DNA of 64,000 nucleotides from JAKAFX01 sp043196285 (GTDB lineage Archaea; Thermoplasmatota; Thermoplasmata; Thermoplasmatales; Thermoplasmataceae), in contig JBBYJL010000001.1 of assembly GCA_043196285.1 (NCBI GenBank), positions 1 through 64,000 of the forward strand, in the 5' to 3' direction. This document shows positions 62,270 to 64,000 of the stretch, piece by piece (the first letter of the stretch is position 1; each line of letters starts with the position of its first letter). A program made the position numbers and the translations under genes. The notes beneath the pieces were generated by a model. It ran no database searches and was not told the DNA's origin. It saw only the letters and a program-made list of their open reading frames with translations.

Positions 62270-62384
62270 TATAGATATTGATAAAATCTCATAAGTTTTT
62301 AGCTCGCCTTCATTGCTTATCCTGCGAAAGCGGAATTCTCAATCGTAATGTCAAAACTCTATTTACAAACCAGCAGTTCAACGG

Positions 62385-63134
62385 TCAATCGGTATGTGAG
62401 CTGTTGCCCTTGATTATGTTAGAGACAAACTCAACGGTTTTCTTTTTGCTATTGTCAAACGTGTAATCTATACTGTTAAAATAAGCTTCGACCGCAGAAG
62501 GATTCAGTGTCAACCGGAATGCAGTGAGATCAACGGTGGGCCTGATCAATGACCTGTATTTTTTTATTGCCTTTGATATTGTGGCTGCATAGCTTGAACA
62601 GTCCGCGCTTTTTGAGCAGACAGTTACAGCATATACAGGCGGCATATGGAACAACCTTGAAAATTCGTGACCCACATCAATCAGAATCCTGATGCCAGGT
62701 TTATAGGCCTTAAGGGCCTCATCTCCTATGACCAGGGCATATTCCTCCTCTTCAAGTAATTCATCTACATAAGTTCTCTTCGATGGATGGAACTCGGCCC
62801 TGATGCCCATCTTCTTAAGCACTTCATTTGCATATAAAACCGTGGTTTCCGTGTGTGCAGTAACTGCAATGTGTATGTTCTCCCTAAGATCCTCCTTTCT
62901 GGAGGCAATAACTGCAGAAATTGTTGCTGATTTAGAACTTATTGTCGCAGACTCCATCAGATCGAGCTGATCTGAATGCTGAAAATATGAGACTAGGGAA
63001 ACCATCCCACCTTCTAGCTCTCCGGAGAGTATTTTTGACAGTATTTCGCGAGGCCCATATCTCATAAAGGAATAACGATCATTAAGTGCCAGATAGAAAG
63101 GATCGCTGTGGGCAAAACTTATGATTCCAAACAA
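62385..63134 (-). CDS. mqnA: Chorismate dehydratase-like menaquinone enzyme (MqnA family)
   Basis: A protein of 249 residues with the periplasmic-binding-protein-like fold used by MqnA and MqnD. Landmarks are the Ser/Thr-rich TAHTETTVLYANEVL, the LVIGDEALK strand and the FHMPPVYAVTV segment. MqnA converts chorismate to 3-enolpyruvylbenzoate, the first futalosine step; its product is the substrate of MqnE (encoded at 39.1 kb). The assignment as MqnA, not MqnD, rests on IGDEAL and is probable, not certain. It lies 6 nt after the threonine dehydrogenase gene. Confidence 0.7.
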   Translation of the reverse strand: MFGIISFAHSDPFYLALNDRYSFMRYGPREILSKILSGELEGGMVSLVSYFQHSDQLDLMESATISSKSATISAVIASRKEDLRENIHIAVTAHTETTVLYANEVLKKMGIRAEFHPSKRTYVDELLEEEEYALVIGDEALKAYKPGIRILIDVGHEFSRLFHMPPVYAVTVCSKSADCSSYAATISKAIKKYRSLIRPTVDLTAFRLTLNPSAVEAYFNSIDYTFDNSKKKTVEFVSNIIKGNSSHTD

Positions 63135-63140
63135 AAACGC

Positions 63141-64000
63141 TCACGCCTGTTTTCCTATCTCAATTTTCTTCGGTTTCCTGAGGTTAGTGATCATGTCGTC
63201 AACCATCCTCTCGAAATCATAACTGAACTTAAATCCCCAGTCTCTTGAAGCCTCTGAATGATCAATTGTTTCAGGCCAGCTGTCTGCTATGGACTGTCTG
63301 AAATCAGGAACGTATTCCACAGAGAAATCCGGGATCCTCTTCTTTATTGCGTTTTCAAGATCTTTTGGAGTAAAGCTAAATGCAGAAATATTGTAGTCGG
63401 TATGATGACTGAGGACCGAAACATCCGCCTCGTAAAGCTGTAAAAAGGCGTTGATTGCGTCCGGCATGTACATCATAGGAAGCATTGTGTCATCTTTTAA
63501 GAAACATGTATATTTCTTGTTCGCTATGGCATAATGAAACATCTCAACGGAGTAATCTGTTGTCCCTCCTCCCGGCATTGCAGAATAGCTTATGAGTCCA
63601 GGGTACCTGAGCCCTCTGACATCAAGGCCAAATCTGTAAAAATAATAGTTTCCAAGTATCTCTGTTGCCACCTTTGTGACTCCGTACATGGTTCTTGGCT
63701 TGGTCACAGTGTCAACTGGAACATCTTTTTTAGGGGTCTCATTTCCAAATACTCCTATAGTGCTTGGGATCATTATCTTTGAAAGTTTTCTCTTAAGTCC
63801 AGCCTCCAAAATATTGTATGTACCCAGTAGATTTATCTGGAACGCTTTTTGAGGATTTTTCTCACCAGTTGCTGACAGAATTGCTGCCAGGTGAAACACA
63901 GATTCAACATGGAAATCATCAATTGCCCTGATAATTGAATCAGCGTTTGAAACATCAATGATGGAATTCCTGAATCTTTTAAGATCAGGTGGCGTCGGAA
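63141..64000 (-). CDS. tdh: L-threonine 3-dehydrogenase, UDP-galactose-epimerase-like (5' end outside)
   Basis: The minus strand is open to the window edge (286 codons present). Landmarks are VFHLAAILSATGEKNP, SSTIGVFG-like IPSTIGVFG, the catalytic Tyr/Lys in YGVTKVATE, then VRGLRYPGLISY and GGGTTDYSVEMFHYA, all typical of epimerase-type threonine dehydrogenases such as the one studied from Thermoplasma volcanium. It oxidises threonine to 2-amino-3-oxobutanoate, which goes on to glycine. The GxxGxxG Rossmann start lies beyond the edge. Confidence 0.88.
   Translation of the reverse strand, partial: PTPPDLKRFRNSIIDVSNADSIIRAIDDFHVESVFHLAAILSATGEKNPQKAFQINLLGTYNILEAGLKRKLSKIMIPSTIGVFGNETPKKDVPVDTVTKPRTMYGVTKVATEILGNYYFYRFGLDVRGLRYPGLISYSAMPGGGTTDYSVEMFHYAIANKKYTCFLKDDTMLPMMYMPDAINAFLQLYEADVSVLSHHTDYNISAFSFTPKDLENAIKKRIPDFSVEYVPDFRQSIADSWPETIDHSEASRDWGFKFSYDFERMVDDMITNLRKPKKIEIGKQA

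Larger units (their letters stand above)
61111..62353 (-). mobile_element. Decayed tnpB element, copy 2, with its middle replaced by a broken DDE transposase
   Basis: Both ends match copy 1 at 35.5-36.35 kb: the right end from GAACTACC (61111) to the ACATCGCAG near 61314, and the left end from about 62168 to 62353. Between them about 850 bp are unrelated to tnpB and carry a transposase fragment on the plus strand. The arrangement is best read as a later insertion of another element followed by decay of both. Confidence 0.75.

Noticed and set aside
1..64000. CRISPR arrays, rRNA genes and inteins
   Set aside because: No regularly spaced repeats or rRNA sequence were seen, and the ATPase A subunit, a frequent intein host, is uninterrupted.

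Overview
The window looks like a chromosomal segment of a euryarchaeon of the Thermoplasmatales type. Archaeal markers are a complete A-type ATPase operon, sn-glycerol-1-phosphate dehydrogenase for archaeal lipids, aIF6, ribosomal proteins L31e, L39e and S19e, PDCD5, archaeal NAC, class I CCA-adding enzyme and a tricorn-interacting-factor-type M1 aminopeptidase. The futalosine menaquinone genes and the epimerase-type threonine dehydrogenase at the right edge fit Thermoplasmatales. Many start codons lie about 25-30 nt downstream of an AT-rich TATA-like box, as expected for leaderless archaeal transcripts. The genus cannot be fixed from sequence reading alone.

Layout. 1-1.5 kb is an accessory patch: the N-terminus of a DDE transposase running off the left edge, a VapBC-type toxin-antitoxin pair with a perfect 18-bp palindrome at its start, and a small integrase-like remnant. 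1.5-4.2 kb has gcvT-pdxT and a TPR protein. 4.2-13.6 kb is a single-strand block, glgB-glgE-treS-maltokinase-glgX, which encodes the GlgE route from trehalose/maltose to branched alpha-glucan; its maltokinase lacks a normal start codon. 13.8-22.2 kb is the A-type ATPase operon K-E-C-F-A-B-D-(56-aa membrane protein)-H-I. 22.2-35.4 kb is ordinary chromosome: NfeD-like protein, epimerase, NUDIX hydrolase, S9 peptidase, oxidoreductase, threonine ammonia-lyase, acylphosphatase, asparaginase-like enzyme, egsA, UPF0179, YchF-like GTPase, NAC, CCA enzyme, a ubiquitin-like modifier ending in Gly-Gly, and tRNA-Gln(UUG).

35.5-36.35 kb is a decayed IS605/IS1341-type tnpB element. 36.3-61.1 kb holds housekeeping genes: an MBL-fold hydrolase, a large sequon-rich surface protein, mqnE, pyrF, ftsZ, pyrE, the S19e-PDCD5-L39e-L31e-aIF6 run, an ABC exporter, rnhB, a second TPR protein, purEK, sua5, the M1 aminopeptidase, metG, a processive glycosyltransferase, an EamA transporter, family 4 uracil-DNA glycosylase and guaB. 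61.1-62.35 kb is a second copy of the tnpB element whose middle has been replaced by a broken DDE transposase. 62.4-64 kb carries mqnA and a partial threonine dehydrogenase.

The points most worth following are the missing start of the maltokinase directly after treS, the GlgE block in an archaeon, the small membrane gene inside the ATPase operon, the Gly-Gly modifier 13 nt behind tRNA-Gln(UUG), and the two derelict tnpB elements that ended up beside tRNA-Gln and the guaB promoter. I found no CRISPR array and no clearly new multi-gene defence system.
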